Position numbers and translations under genes: made by a program. A DNA stretch of 64,000 nt from Ulva prolifera (Eukaryota; Chlorophyta; Ulvophyceae; Ulvales; Ulvaceae). Below are positions 21,558 through 34,553 of the stretch, in pieces. Positions within the stretch are counted from its first letter, which is position 1. Each line of letters opens with the position of its first letter. The notes beneath the pieces are model-generated. The model was not told the DNA's origin, searched no databases, and worked only from the letters and a program-made list of their open reading frames with translations. The stretch lies in contig CM041197.1 of NCBI GenBank assembly GCA_023078555.1, forward strand, positions 5,787,810 through 5,851,809, given 5' to 3'.

Positions 21558-24444
21558 TTAAGTGCTTTACTACAACACACTCTACACATGACATAGGTGT
21601 GTGTGACCTTTGCGCACGTCCGTTGAAGCGCAACCGGCGTCCCTGTCACCTAGTAGTTGAAAAGTTTACAGGCGTTGTATATGGCATGCATTTACTCAGC
21701 GAGAAGAGAATTCGACACATTGGATCAGAGCGCTACTCTAGAACACACTTATCACAAGACATAGGTGTGTGTGACCTTTGCGCACGTCCGTTAAGAGCAA
21801 CATGCTTCCCTGTCACCTTGAAGTTGAAAAGTTCACAGGTGCTGAATATGTAATGTATTGGCTCAGCGAGAAAAGATTTTCCACACGTCGAAGTTGAGTG
21901 CTTTACTACAACACACTATTCACATGACATAGGTGTGTGTGACCTTTGCGCACGTCCGTTAAGAGCAACATGCTTCCCTGTCACCTTGAAGTTGAAAAGT
22001 TCACAGGTGCTGAATATGTAATGTATTGGCTCATCGAGAAAAGATTTTCCACACGTCGAAGTTGAGTGCTTTACTACAACACACTATTCACATGACATAG
22101 GTGTGTGTGACCTTTGCGCACGTCCGTTAAGAGCAACATGCTTCCCTGTCACCTTGATGTTGAAAAGTTCACAGGTGCTAGATATGTAATGTATTGGCTC
22201 ATCGAGAAAAGATTTTCCACACGTCGAAGTTGAGTGCTTTACTACAACACACTATTCACATGACATAGGTGTGTGTGACCTTTGCGCACGTCCGTTAAGA
22301 GCAACATGCTTCCCTGTCACCTTGAAGTTGAAAAGTTCACAGGTGCTGAATATGTAATGTATTGGCTCATCGAGAAAAGATTTTCCACACGTCGAAGTTG
22401 AGTGCTTTACTACAACACACTATTCACATGACATAGGTGTGTGTGACCTTTGCGCACGTCCGTTAAGAGCAACATGCTTCCCTGTCACCTTGATGTTGAA
22501 AAGTTCACAGGTGCTAGATATGTAATGTATTGGCTCATCGAGAAAAGATTTTCCACACGTCGAAGTTGAGTGCTTCACTACAACACACTCTACACATGAC
22601 ATAGGTGTGTGTGACCTTTGCGCACGTCCCTTGAGAGCAACATGCTTCCCTGTCACCTTGAAGTTGAAAAGTTCACAGGTGCTGAATATGAAATGTATTG
22701 GCTCATCGAGAAAAGATTTTCCACACGTCGAAGTTGAGTGCTTTACTGCAACACACTCTTCACATGACATAGGTGTGTGTGACCTTTGCGCACGTCCGTT
22801 AAGAGCAACATGCTTCCCTGTCACCTTGAAGTTGAAAAGTTCACAGGTGTTGAATATGTAATGTATTGGCTCATCGAGAAATGATTTTTCACACGTCGAA
22901 GTTGAGTGCTTTACTACAACACACTATTCACATGACATAGGTGTGTGTGACCTTTGCGCACGTCCGTTAAGAGCAACATGCTTCCCTGTCACCTTGATGT
23001 TGAAAAGTTCACAGGTGCTAGATATGTAATGTATTGGCTCATCGAGAAAAGATTTTCCACACGTCGAAGTTGAGTGCTTCACTACAACACACTCTACACA
23101 TGACATAGGTGTGTGTGACCTTTGCGCACGTCCGTTAAGAGCAACATGCTTCCCTGTCACCTTGAAGTTGAAAAGTTCACAGGTGCTGAATATGTAATGT
23201 ATTGGCTCATCGAGAAATGATTTTTCACACGTCGAAGTTGAGTGCTTTACTACAACACACTTAACACAAGATATAGGTGTGTGTGACCTTTGCGCACGTC
23301 CGTTAAAGCGCAACCGGGTTCCCTGTCACCTAAAAGTTAAAAAGTTCACAGGTGCTAGATATGTAATGTATTGGCTCATCGAGAAAAGATTTTCCACACG
23401 TCGAAGTTGAGTGCTTCACTACAACACACTCTTCACATGACATAGGTGTGTGTGACCTTTGCGCACGTCCGTTAAGAGCAACATGCTTCCCTGTCACCTT
23501 GAAGTTGAAAAGTTCACAGGTGTTGAATATGTAATGTATTGGCTCATCGAGAAATGATTTTTCACACGTCGAAGTTAAGTGCTTTACTACAACAGACTCT
23601 ACACATAACATAGGTGTGTGTGACCTTTGCGCACGTCCGTTAAAGCGCAACCGGGTTCCCTGTCACCTAAAAGTTAAAAAGTTCACAGGTGCTAGATATG
23701 TAATGTATTGGCTCATCGAGAAAAGATTTTCCACACGTCGAAGTTGAGTGCTTCACTACAACACACTCTTCACATGACATAGGTGTGTGTGACCTTTGCG
23801 CACGTCCGTTAAGAGCAACATGCTTCCCTGTCACCTTGAAGTTGAAAAGTTCACAGGTGTTGAATATGTAATGTATTGGCTCATCGAGAAATGATTTTTC
23901 ACACGTCGAAGTTAAGTGCTTTACTACAACAGACTCTACACATAACATAGGTGTGTGTGACCTTTGCGCACGTCCGTTAAAGCGCAACCGGCTTCCCCGT
24001 CACCAAGTAGTTGAAAAGTTCACAGGCGCTGTATATGGCATGCATTTACTCTGCGAGAAGAGAATTCGACACATTGGATCAGAGCGCTACTCTAGAACAC
24101 ACTTATCACAAGACATAGGTGTGTGTGACCTTTGCACACGTCCGTTAAGAGCAACATGCTTCTCTGTCACCTTGAAGTTGAAAAGTTCACAGGTGCTGAA
24201 TATGTAATGTATTGGCTCATCGAGAAATGATTTTTCACACGTCGAAGTTGAGTGCTTTACTACAACACACTTAACACAAGATATAGGTGTGTGTGACCTT
24301 TGCGCACGTCCGTTAAAGCGCAACCGGGTTCCCTGTCACCTAAAAGTTAAAAAGTTCACAGGTGCTAGATATGTAATGTATTGGCTCATCGAGAAAAGAT
24401 TTTCCACACGTCGAAGTTGAGTGCTTCACTACAACACACTCTTC
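21546..24444 (+). repeat. Array segment carrying a 4036-bp-offset copy of 17.5-19.8 kb
   Basis: About 21546-23856 matches about 17510-19820 with an offset of 4036 bp (24 units), so parts of this sequence exist three times when the 1850-bp duplication is counted. Near 23330-23987 a 337-bp pair of units is itself duplicated in tandem. The rest is class A, B and C units, with no gene. Confidence 0.85.
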
Positions 24445-27400
24445 ACATGACATAGGTGTGTGTGACCTTTGCGCACGTCCGTTAAGAGCAACATGCTTCC
24501 CTGTCACCTTGAAGTTGAAAAGTTCACAGGTGCTGAATATGTAATGTATTGGCTCATCGAGAAATGATTTTTCACACGTCGAAGTTGAGTGCTTTACTAC
24601 AACACACTTAACACAAGATATAGGTGTGTGTGACCTTTGCGCACGTCCGTTAAAGCGCAACCGGGTTCCCTGTCACCTAAAAGTTAAAAAGTTCACAGGT
24701 GCTAGATATGTAATGTATTGGCTCATCGAGAAAAGATTTTCCACACGTCGAAGTTGAGTGCTTCACTACAACACACTCTTCACATGACATAGGTGTGTGT
24801 GACCTTTGCGCACGTCCGTTAAGAGCAACATGCTTCCCTGTCACCTTGAAGTTGAAAAGTTCACAGGTGTTGAATATGTAATGTATTGGCTCATCGAGAA
24901 ATGATTTTTCACACGTCGAAGTTAAGTGCTTTACTACAACAGACTCTACACATAACATAGGTGTGTGTGACCTTTGCGCACGTCCGTTAAAGCGCAACCG
25001 GCTTCCCCGTCACCAAGTAGTTGAAAAGTTCACAGGCGCTGTATATGGCATGCATTTACTCTGCGAGAAGAGAATTCGACACATTGGATCAGAGCGCTAC
25101 TCTAGAACACACTTATCACAAGACATAGGTGTGTGTGACCTTTGCACACGTCCGTTAAGAGCAACATGCTTCTCTGTCACCTTGAAGTTGAAAAGTTCAC
25201 AGGTGCTGAATATGTAATGTATTGGCTCATCGAGAAAAGATTTTTCACACGTCGAAGTTAAGTGCTTTACTACAACACACTCTACACATGACATAGGTGT
25301 GTGTGACCTTTGCGCACGTCCGTTGAAGCGCAACCGGCGTCCCTGTCACCTAGTAGTTGAAAAGTTTACAGGCGTTGTATATGGCATGCATTTACTCAGC
25401 GAGAAGAGAATTCGACACATTGGATCAGAGCGCTACTCTAGAACACACTTATCACAAGACATAGGTGTGTGTGACCTTTGCGCACGTCCGTTAAGAGCAA
25501 CATGCTTCCCTGTCACCTTGAAGTTGAAAAGTTCACAGGTGCTGAATATGTAATGTATTGGCTCAGCGAGAAAAGATTTTCCACACGTCGAAGTTGAGTG
25601 CTTTACTACAACACACTATTCACATGACATAGGTGTGTGTGACCTTTGCGCACGTCCGTTAAGAGCAACATGCTTCCCTGTCACCTTGAAGTTGAAAAGT
25701 TCACAGGTGCTGAATATGTAATGTATTGGCTCATCGAGAAAAGATTTTCCACACGTCGAAGTTGAGTGCTTTACTACAACACACTATTCACATGACATAG
25801 GTGTGTGTGACCTTTGCGCACGTCCGTTAAGAGCAACATGCTTCCCTGTCACCTTGATGTTGAAAAGTTCACAGGTGCTGAATATGAAATGTATTGGCTC
25901 ATCGAGAAAAGATTTTCCACACGTCGAAGTTGAGTGCTTTACTGCAACACACTCTTCACATGACATAGGTGTGTGTGACCTTTGCGCACGTCCGTTAAGA
26001 GCAACATGCTTCCCTGTCACCTTGAAGTTGAAAAGTTCACAGGTGTTGAATATGTAATGTATTGGCTCATCGAGAAATGATTTTTCACACGTCGAAGTTG
26101 AGTGCTTTACTACAACACACTTAACACAAGATATAGGTGTGTGTGACCTTTGCGCACGTCCGTTAAAGCGCAACCGGGTTCCCTGTCACCTAAAAGTTAA
26201 AAAGTTCACAGGTGCTAGATATGTAATGTATTGGCTCATCGAGAAAAGATTTTCCACACGTCGAAGTTGAGTGCTTCACTACAACACACTTAACACAAGA
26301 TATAGGTGTGTGTGACCTTTGCGCACGTCCGTTAAAGCGCAACCGGCTTCCCTGTCACCTTGAAGTTGAAAAGTTCACAGGTGCTGAATATGTAATGTAT
26401 TGGCTCAGCGAGAAAAGATTTTCCACATGTCGAAGTTGAGTGCTTTACTACAACACACTATTCACATGACATAGGTGTGTGTGACCTTTGCGCACGTCCG
26501 TTAAGAGCAACATGCTTCCCTGTCACCTTGATGTTGAAAAGTTCACAGGTGCTAGATATGTAATGTATTGGCTCATCGAGAAAAGATTTTCCACACGTCG
26601 AAGTTGAGTGCTTCACTACAACACACTCTACACATGACATAGGTGTGTGTGACCTTTGCGCACGTCCGTTAAGAGCAACATGCTTCCCTGTCACCTTGAA
26701 GTTGAAAAGTTCACAGGTGCTGAATATGTAATGTATTGGCTCATCGAGAAATGATTTTTCACACGTCGAAGTTGAGTGCTTTACTACAACACACTTAACA
26801 CAAGATATAGGTGTGTGTGACCTTTGCGCACGTCCGTTAAAGCGCAACCGGGTTCCCTGTCACCTAAAAGTTAAAAAGTTCACAGGTGCTAGATATGTAA
26901 TGTATTGGCTCATCGAGAAAAGATTTTCCACACGTCGAAGTTGAGTGCTTCACTACAACACACTCTTCACATGACATAGGTGTGTGTGACCTTTGCGCAC
27001 GTCCGTTAAGAGCAACATGCTTCCCTGTCACCTTGAAGTTGAAAAGTTCACAGGTGTTGAATATGTAATGTATTGGCTCATCGAGAAATGATTTTTCACA
27101 CGTCGAAGTTAAGTGCTTTACTACAACAGACTCTACACATAACATAGGTGTGTGTGACCTTTGTGCACGTCCGTTAAAGCGCAACCGGCTTCCCCGTCAC
27201 CAAGTAGTTGAAAAGTTCACAGGCGCTGTATATGGCATGCATTTACTCTGCGAGAAGAGAATTCGACACATTGGATCAGAGCGCTACTCTAGAACACACT
27301 TATCACAAGACATAGGTGTGTGTGACCTTTGCACACGTCCGTTAAGAGCAACATGCTTCTCTGTCACCTTGAAGTTGAAAAGTTCACAGGTGCTGAATAT

Positions 27401-30400
27401 GTAATGTATTGGCTCATCGAGAAAAGATTTTTCACACGTCGAAGTTAAGTGCTTTACTACAACACACTCTACACATGACATAGGTGTGTGTGACCTTTGC
27501 GCACGTCCGTTGAAGCGCAACCGGCGTCCCTGTCACCTAGTAGTTGAAAAGTTTACAGGCGTTGTATATGGCATGCATTTACTCAGCGAGAAGAGAATTC
27601 GACACATTGGATCAGAGCGCTACTCTAGAACACACTTATCACAAGACATAGGTGTGTGTGACCTTTGCGCACGTCCGTTAAGAGCAACATGCTTCCCTGT
27701 CACCTTGAAGTTGAAAAGTTCACAGGTGCTGAATATGTAATGTATTGGCTCAGCGAGAAAAGATTTTCCACACGTCGAAGTTGAGTGCTTTACTACAACA
27801 CACTATTCACATGACATAGGTGTGTGTGACCTTTGCGCACGTCCGTTAAGAGCAACATGCTTCCCTGTCACCTTGAAGTTGAAAAGTTCACAGGTGCTGA
27901 ATATGTAATGTATTGGCTCATCGAGAAAAGATTTTCCACACGTCGAAGTTGAGTGCTTTACTACAACACACTATTCACATGACATAGGTGTGTGTGACCT
28001 TTGCGCACGTCCGTTAAGAGCAACATGCTTCCCTGTCACCTTGATGTTGAAAAGTTCACAGGTGCTAGATATGTAATGTATTGGCTCATCGAGAAAAGAT
28101 TTTCCACACGTCGAAGTTGAGTGCTTCACTACAACACACTCTACACATGACATAGGTGTGTGTGACCTTTGCGCACGTCCGTTGAGAGCAACATGCTTCC
28201 CTGTCACCTTGAAGTTGAAAAGTTCACAGGTGTTGAATATGTAATGTATTGGCTCATCGAGAAATGATTTTTCACACGTCGAAGTTGAGTGCTTTACTAC
28301 AACACACTTAACACAAGATATAGGTGTGTGTGACCTTTGCGCACGTCCGTTAAAGCGCAACCGGGTTCCCTGTCACCTAAAAGTTAAAAAGTTCACAGGT
28401 GCTAGATATGTAATGTATTGGCTCATCGAGAAAAGATTTTCCACACGTCGAAGTTGAGTGCTTCACTACAACACACTTAACACAAGATATAGGTGTGTGT
28501 GACCTTTGCGCACGTCCGTTAAAGCGCAACCGGCTTCCCTGTCACCTTGAAGTTGAAAAGTTCACAGGTGCTGAATATGTAATGTATTGGCTCAGCGAGA
28601 AAAGATTTTCCACATGTCGAAGTTGAGTGCTTTACTACAACACACTATTCACATGACATAGGTGTGTGTGACCTTTGCGCACGTCCGTTAAGAGCAACAT
28701 GCTTCCCTGTCACCTTGATGTTGAAAAGTTCACAGGTGCTAGATATGTAATGTATTGGCTCATCGAGAAAAGATTTTCCACACGTCGAAGTTGAGTGCTT
28801 CACTACAACACACTCTACACATGACATAGGTGTGTGTGACCTTTGCGCACGTCCGTTAAGAGCAACATGCTTCCCTGTCACCTTGAAGTTGAAAAGTTCA
28901 CAGGTGCTGAATATGTAATGTATTGGCTCATCGAGAAATGATTTTTCACACGTCGAAGTTGAGTGCTTTACTACAACACACTTAACACAAGATATAGGTG
29001 TGTGTGACCTTTGCGCACGTCCGTTAAAGCGCAACCGGGTTCCCTGTCACCTAAAAGTTAAAAAGTTCACAGGTGCTAGATATGTAATGTATTGGCTCAT
29101 CGAGAAAAGATTTTCCACACGTCGAAGTTGAGTGCTTCACTACAACACACTCTTCACATGACATAGGTGTGTGTGACCTTTGCGCACGTCCGTTAAGAGC
29201 AACATGCTTCCCTGTCACCTTGAAGTTGAAAAGTTCACAGGTGTTGAATATGTAATGTATTGGCTCATCGAGAAATGATTTTTCACACGTCGAAGTTAAG
29301 TGCTTTACTACAACAGACTCTACACATAACATAGGTGTGTGTGACCTTTGTGCACGTCCGTTAAAGCGCAACCGGCTTCCCCGTCACCAAGTAGTTGAAA
29401 AGTTCACAGGCGCTGTATATGGCATGCATTTACTCTGCGAGAAGAGAATTCGACACATTGGATCAGAGCGCTACTCTAGAACACACTTATCACAAGACAT
29501 AGGTGTGTGTGACCTTTGCACACGTCCGTTAAGAGCAACATGCTTCTCTGTCACCTTGAAGTTGAAAAGTTCACAGGTGCTGAATATGTAATGTATTGGC
29601 TCATCGAGAAAAGATTTTTCACACGTCGAAGTTAAGTGCTTTACTACAACACACTCTACACATGACATAGGTGTGTGTGACCTTTGCGCACGTCCGTTGA
29701 AGCGCAACCGGCGTCCCTGTCACCTAGTAGTTGAAAAGTTTACAGGCGTTGTATATGGCATGCATTTACTCAGCGAGAAGAGAATTCGACACATTGGATC
29801 AGAGCGCTACTCTAGAACACACTTATCACAAGACATAGGTGTGTGTGACCTTTGCGCACGTCCGTTAAGAGCAACATGCTTCCCTGTCACCTTGAAGTTG
29901 AAAAGTTCACAGGTGCTGAATATGTAATGTATTGGCTCAGCGAGAAAAGATTTTCCACACGTCGAAGTTGAGTGCTTTACTACAACACACTATTCACATG
30001 ACATAGGTGTGTGTGACCTTTGCGCACGTCCGTTAAGAGCAACATGCTTCCCTGTCACCTTGAAGTTGAAAAGTTCACAGGTGCTGAATATGTAATGTAT
30101 TGGCTCATCGAGAAAAGATTTTCCACACGTCGAAGTTGAGTGCTTTACTACAACACACTATTCACATGACATAGGTGTGTGTGACCTTTGCGCACGTCCG
30201 TTAAGAGCAACATGCTTCCCTGTCACCTTGATGTTGAAAAGTTCACAGGTGCTAGATATGTAATGTATTGGCTCATCGAGAAAAGATTTTCCACACGTCG
30301 AAGTTGAGTGCTTCACTACAACACACTCTACACATGACATAGGTGTGTGTGACCTTTGCGCACGTCCGTTGAGAGCAACATGCTTCCCTGTCACCTTGAA

Positions 30401-30490
30401 GTTGAAAAGTTCACAGGTGTTGAATATGTAATGTATTGGCTCATCGAGAAATGATTTTTCACACGTCGAAGTTGAGTGCTTTACTACAAC
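24445..30490 (+). repeat. 2187-bp (13-unit) higher-order repeat, about 2.8 copies
   Basis: Copies start near 24445, 26632 and 28819. Markers such as CTCTGCGAGAAGAG, GACCTTTGCACACG and TTTACAGGCGTTG recur at 2187-bp steps. The third copy departs near 30490, where CACTTAACACAAG is replaced by CACTATTCACATG. Copy 1 differs from copies 2 and 3 by a short patch near 25880-26000, where TGCTGAATATGAAATG and TACTGCAAC replace TGCTAGATATGTAATG and CACTACAAC. Confidence 0.88.
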
Positions 30491-31174
30491 ACACTATTCA
30501 CATGACATAGGTGTGTGTGACCTTTGCGCACGTCCGTTAAGAGCAACATGCTTCCCTGTCACCTTGATGTTGAAAAGTTCACAGGTGCTAGATATGTAAT
30601 GTATTGGCTCATCGAGAAAAGATTTTCCACACGTCGAAGTTGAGTGCTTCACTACAACACACTCTACACATGACATAGGTGTGTGTGACCTTTGCGCACG
30701 TCCGTTAAGAGCAACATGCTTCCCTGTCACCTTGAAGTTGAAAAGTTCACAGGTGCTGAATATGTAATGTATTGGCTCATCGAGAAATGATTTTTCACAC
30801 GTCGAAGTTGAGTGCTTTACTACAACACACTTAACACAAGATATAGGTGTGTGTGACCTTTGCGCACGTCCGTTAAAGCGCAACCGGGTTCCCTGTCACC
30901 TTGAAGTTAAAAAGTTCACAGGTGCTAGATATGTAATGTATTGGCTCATCGAGAAAAGATTTTCCACACGTCGAAGTTGAGTGCTTCACTACAACACACT
31001 CTTCACATGACATAGGTGTGTGTGACCTTTGCGCACGTCCGTTAAGAGCAACATGCTTCCCTGTCACCTTGAAGTTGAAAAGTTCACAGGTGTTGAATAT
31101 GTAATGTATTGGCTCATCGAGAAATGATTTTTCACACGTCGAAGTTAAGTGCTTTACTACAACAGACTCTACAC
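30491..31174 (+). repeat. Array segment, truncated continuation of the 2187-bp HOR
   Basis: These units match 28645-29371 at an offset of about 1849 bp instead of 2187, which is two units (about 337-338 bp) fewer than a full HOR step. A deletion of two units would explain this. The unit at about 30890 is a hybrid, with a class C linker (AACCGGG) followed by class A CACCTTGAAG and then class C GTTAAAAAG. Confidence 0.75.
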
Positions 31175-32215
31175 ATAACATAGGTGTGTGTGACCTTTGC
31201 GCACGTCCGTTAAAGCGCAACCGGCTTCCCCGTCACCAAGTAGTTGAAAAGTTCACAGGCGCTGTATATGGCATGCATTTACTCTGCGAGAAGAGAATTC
31301 GACACATTGGATCAGAGCGCTACTCTAGAACACACTTATCACAAGACATAGGTGTGTGTGACCTTTGCGCACGTCCGTTAAGAGCAACATGCTTCCCTGT
31401 CACCTTGAAGTTGAAAAGTTCACAGGTGCTGGATATGTAATGTATTGGCTCATCGAGAAAAGATTTTCCACACGTCGAAGTTGAGTGCTTTACTGCAACA
31501 GACTCTACACATGACATAGGTGTGTGTGACCTTTGCGCACGTCCGTTAAAGCGCAACCGGCGTCCCTGTCACCTAGTAGTTGAAAAGTTCACAGGCGCTG
31601 TATATGGCATGCATTTACTCAGCGAGAAGAGAATTCGACACATTGGATCAGAGCGCTGCTCTAGAACACACTTATCACAAGACATAGGTGTGTGTGACCT
31701 TTGCGCACGTCCGTTAAGAGCAACATGCTTCCCGGTCACCTTGAAGTTGAAAAGTTCACAGGTGCTGAATATGTAATGTATTGGCTCATCGAGAAGTAGT
31801 TTTTCACACGTCGAAGTTAAGTGCTTTACTACAACAGACTCTACACATGACATAGGTGTGTGTGACCTTTGCGCACGTCCGTTAAAGCGCAACCGGCTTC
31901 CCCGTCACCTAGTAGTTGAAAAGTTCACAGGCGCTGTATATGGCATGCATTTACTCAGCGAGAAGAGAATTCGACACATTGGATCAGAGCGCTTCTCTTA
32001 AAAACACTTATCACAAGACATAGGTGTGTGTGACCTTTGCACACGTCCGTTAAGAGCAACATGCTTCTCTGTCACCTTGAAGTTGAAAAGTTCACAGGTG
32101 CTGAATATGTAATGTATTGGCTCATCGAGAAATGATTTTTCACACGTCGAAGTTAAGTGCTTTACTACAACACACTCTACACATGACATAGGTGTGTGTG
32201 ACCTTTGCGCACGTC
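31175..32215 (+). repeat. Dispersed copy of the 16.5-17.6 kb block (offset 14631 bp)
   Basis: The run of variants TGCTGGATATG, TACTGCAACAGAC, TGCTCTAGAACAC and CTCTTAAAAACAC appears in the same order as at about 16544-17584 and about 11.7-12.7 kb. A few private changes (GAGAAGTAGTTTTTC at about 31791, CCCGGTCACC at about 31731) show it has diverged slightly. A non-adjacent copy needs either an intervening expansion or a copy-and-paste type exchange. Confidence 0.8.
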
Positions 32216-33040
32216 CGTTAAAGCGCAACCGGCGTCCCTGTCACCTAGTAGTTGAAAAGTTTACAGGCGCTGTATATGGCATGCATTTACTCAGCGACAA
32301 GAGAATTCGACACATTGGATCAGAGCGCTACTCTAGAACACACTTATCACAAGACATAGGTGTGTGTGACCTTTGCGCACGTCCGTTATGAGCAACATGC
32401 TTCCCTGTCACCTTGAAGTTGAAAAGTTCACAGGTGCTGAATATGTAATGTATTGGCTCATCGAGAAAAGATTTTCCACACGTCGAAGTTGAGTGCTTTA
32501 CTACAACACACTCTTCACATGACATAGGTGTGTGTGACCTTTGCGCACGTCTGTTAAGAGCAACATGCTTCCCTGTCACCTTGAAGTTGAAAAGTTCACA
32601 GGTGATGAATATGACTTGTATTGGCTCATCGAGAAAAGATTTTCCACACGTCGAAGTTGAGTGCTTTACTGCAACACACTCTTCACATGACATAGGTGTG
32701 TGTGACCTTTGCGCACGTCCGTTAAAGCGCAACCGGCTTCCCTATCACCTTGAAGTTGAAAAGTTCACAGGTGCTGAATATGAAATGTATTGGCTCAGCG
32801 AGAAAAGATTTTCCACACGTCGAAGTTGAGTGCTTTACTACAACACACTCTTCACATGACATAGGTGTGTGTGACCTTTGCGCACGTCCGTTAAGAGCAA
32901 CATGCTTCCCTGTCACCTTGAAGTTGAAAAGTTCACAGGTGCTGAATATGTAATGTATTGGCTCATCGAGAAATAATTTTTCAGACGTCGAAGTTGAGTG
33001 CTTCACTACACCACACTATTCACATGACATAGGTGTGTGT

Positions 33041-33207
33041 GACCTTTGCGCACGTCCGTTAAGAGCAACATGCTTCCCTGTCACCTAGTAGTTGAAAAGT
33101 TCACAGGCGCTGTATATGGCATGCATTTACACAGCGAGAAGAGAATTCGACACATTGGATCAGAGCGCTACTCTAAAAAACACTTATCACAAGACATAGG
33201 TGTGTGT
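33041..33207 (+). repeat. Representative class B' recombinant unit, 167 bp
   Basis: This unit joins the class A linker (AAGAGCAACATGC) to a class B body (CACCTAGTAGTTG, GGCATGCATTTACACAGCG). The combination is 1 bp shorter than class B because the class A linker is one base shorter. Copies lie at about 33041, 48008, 48511, 48846, 54900, 55403, 58431, 58934 and 63650. They share the private variants TTTACACAGCG and CTCTAAAAAACAC, so they descend from one recombination event. Confidence 0.9.
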
Positions 33208-34048
33208 GACCTTTGCGCACGTCCGTTAAGAGCAACATGCTTCCCTGTCACCTTGAAGTTAAAAAGTTCACAGGTGCTGAATATGCAATGTATTGGCTCA
33301 TCGAGAAAAGATTTTCCACACGTCGAAGTTGAGTGCTTTACTACAACACACTCTTCACATGACATAGGTGTGTGTGACCTTTGCGCACGTCCGTTAAGAG
33401 CAACATGCTTCCCTGTCACCTTGAAGTTGAAAAGTTCACAGGTGCTGAATATGCAATGTATTGGCTCAATCGAGAAAAGATTTTCCACACGTCGAAGTTG
33501 AGTGCTTTACTACAACACACTCTTCACATGACATAGGTGTGTGTGACCTTTGCGCACGTCCGTTAAGAGCAACATGCTTCCCTGTCACCTTGAAGTTGAA
33601 AAGTTCACAGGTGCTGAATATGTAATGTATTGGCTCATCGAGAAACGATGTTTCAGACGTCGAAGTCAAGTGATTTACTACATCACACTCTACACATGAC
33701 ATAGGTGTGTGTGACCTTTGTTCACGTCCGTTAAGAGCAACATGCTTCCCTGTCACCTTGAAGTTGAAAAGTTCACAGGTGCTGAATATGTAATGTATTG
33801 GCTCATCGAGAAAAGATTTTCCACACGTCGAAGTTGAGTGCTTCACTACAACACACTCTTCACATGACATAGGTGTGTGTGACCTTTGCGCACGTCCGTT
33901 AAGAGCAACATGCTTCCCTGTCACCTTGAAGTTGAAAAGTTCACAGGTGCTGAATATGTAATGTATTGGCTCATCGAGAAAAGATTTTCCACACGTCGAA
34001 GTTGAGTGCTTTACTACAACACACTCTTCACATGACATAGGTGTGTGT

Positions 34049-34216
34049 GACCTTTGCGCACGTCTGTTAAGAGCAACATGCTTCCCTGTCACCTTGAAGT
34101 TGAAAAGTTCACAGGTGATGAATATGACTTGTATTGGCTCATCGAGAAAAGATTTTCCACACGTCGAAGTTGAGTGCTTTACTACAACACACTCTTCACA
34201 TGACATAGGTGTGTGT
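34049..34216 (+). repeat. Representative class D unit, 168 bp
   Basis: The unit starts GACCTTTGCGCACGTCTGTT (T instead of C in the box) and carries GTGATGAATATGACTTGTA in place of GTGCTGAATATGTAATGTA. Class D occurs only to the right of about 32.5 kb. Three to four copies run in tandem at 47.2-47.8 kb and again at 54.2-54.7 kb. Confidence 0.9.
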
Positions 34217-34385
34217 GACCTTTGCGCACGTCCGTTAAAGCGCAACCGGCTTCCCTGTCACCTTGAAGTTGATAAGTTCACAGGTGCTGAATATGAAATG
34301 TATTGGCTCAGCGAGAAAAGATTTTCCACACGTCGAAGTTGAGTGCTTTACTACAACACACTCTTCACATGACATAGGTGTGTGT

Positions 34386-34553
34386 GACCTTTGCGCACGT
34401 CCGTTAAGAGCAACATGCTTCCCTGTCACCTTGAAGTTGAAAAGTTCACAGGTGCTGAATATGTAATGTATTGGCTCATCGAGAAACGATGTTTCAGACG
34501 TCGAAGTTAAGTGATTTACTACATCACACTCTACACATGACATAGGTGTGTGT
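34386..34553 (+). repeat. Representative class E unit, 168 bp
   Basis: The body carries GAGAAACGATGTTTCAGACG and AAGTGATTTACTACATCAC. The next box is usually altered to GACCTTTGTTCACGTCC. These linked changes travel together, so class E is a real sublineage. It is confined to about 33.6-63.3 kb. Confidence 0.9.
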
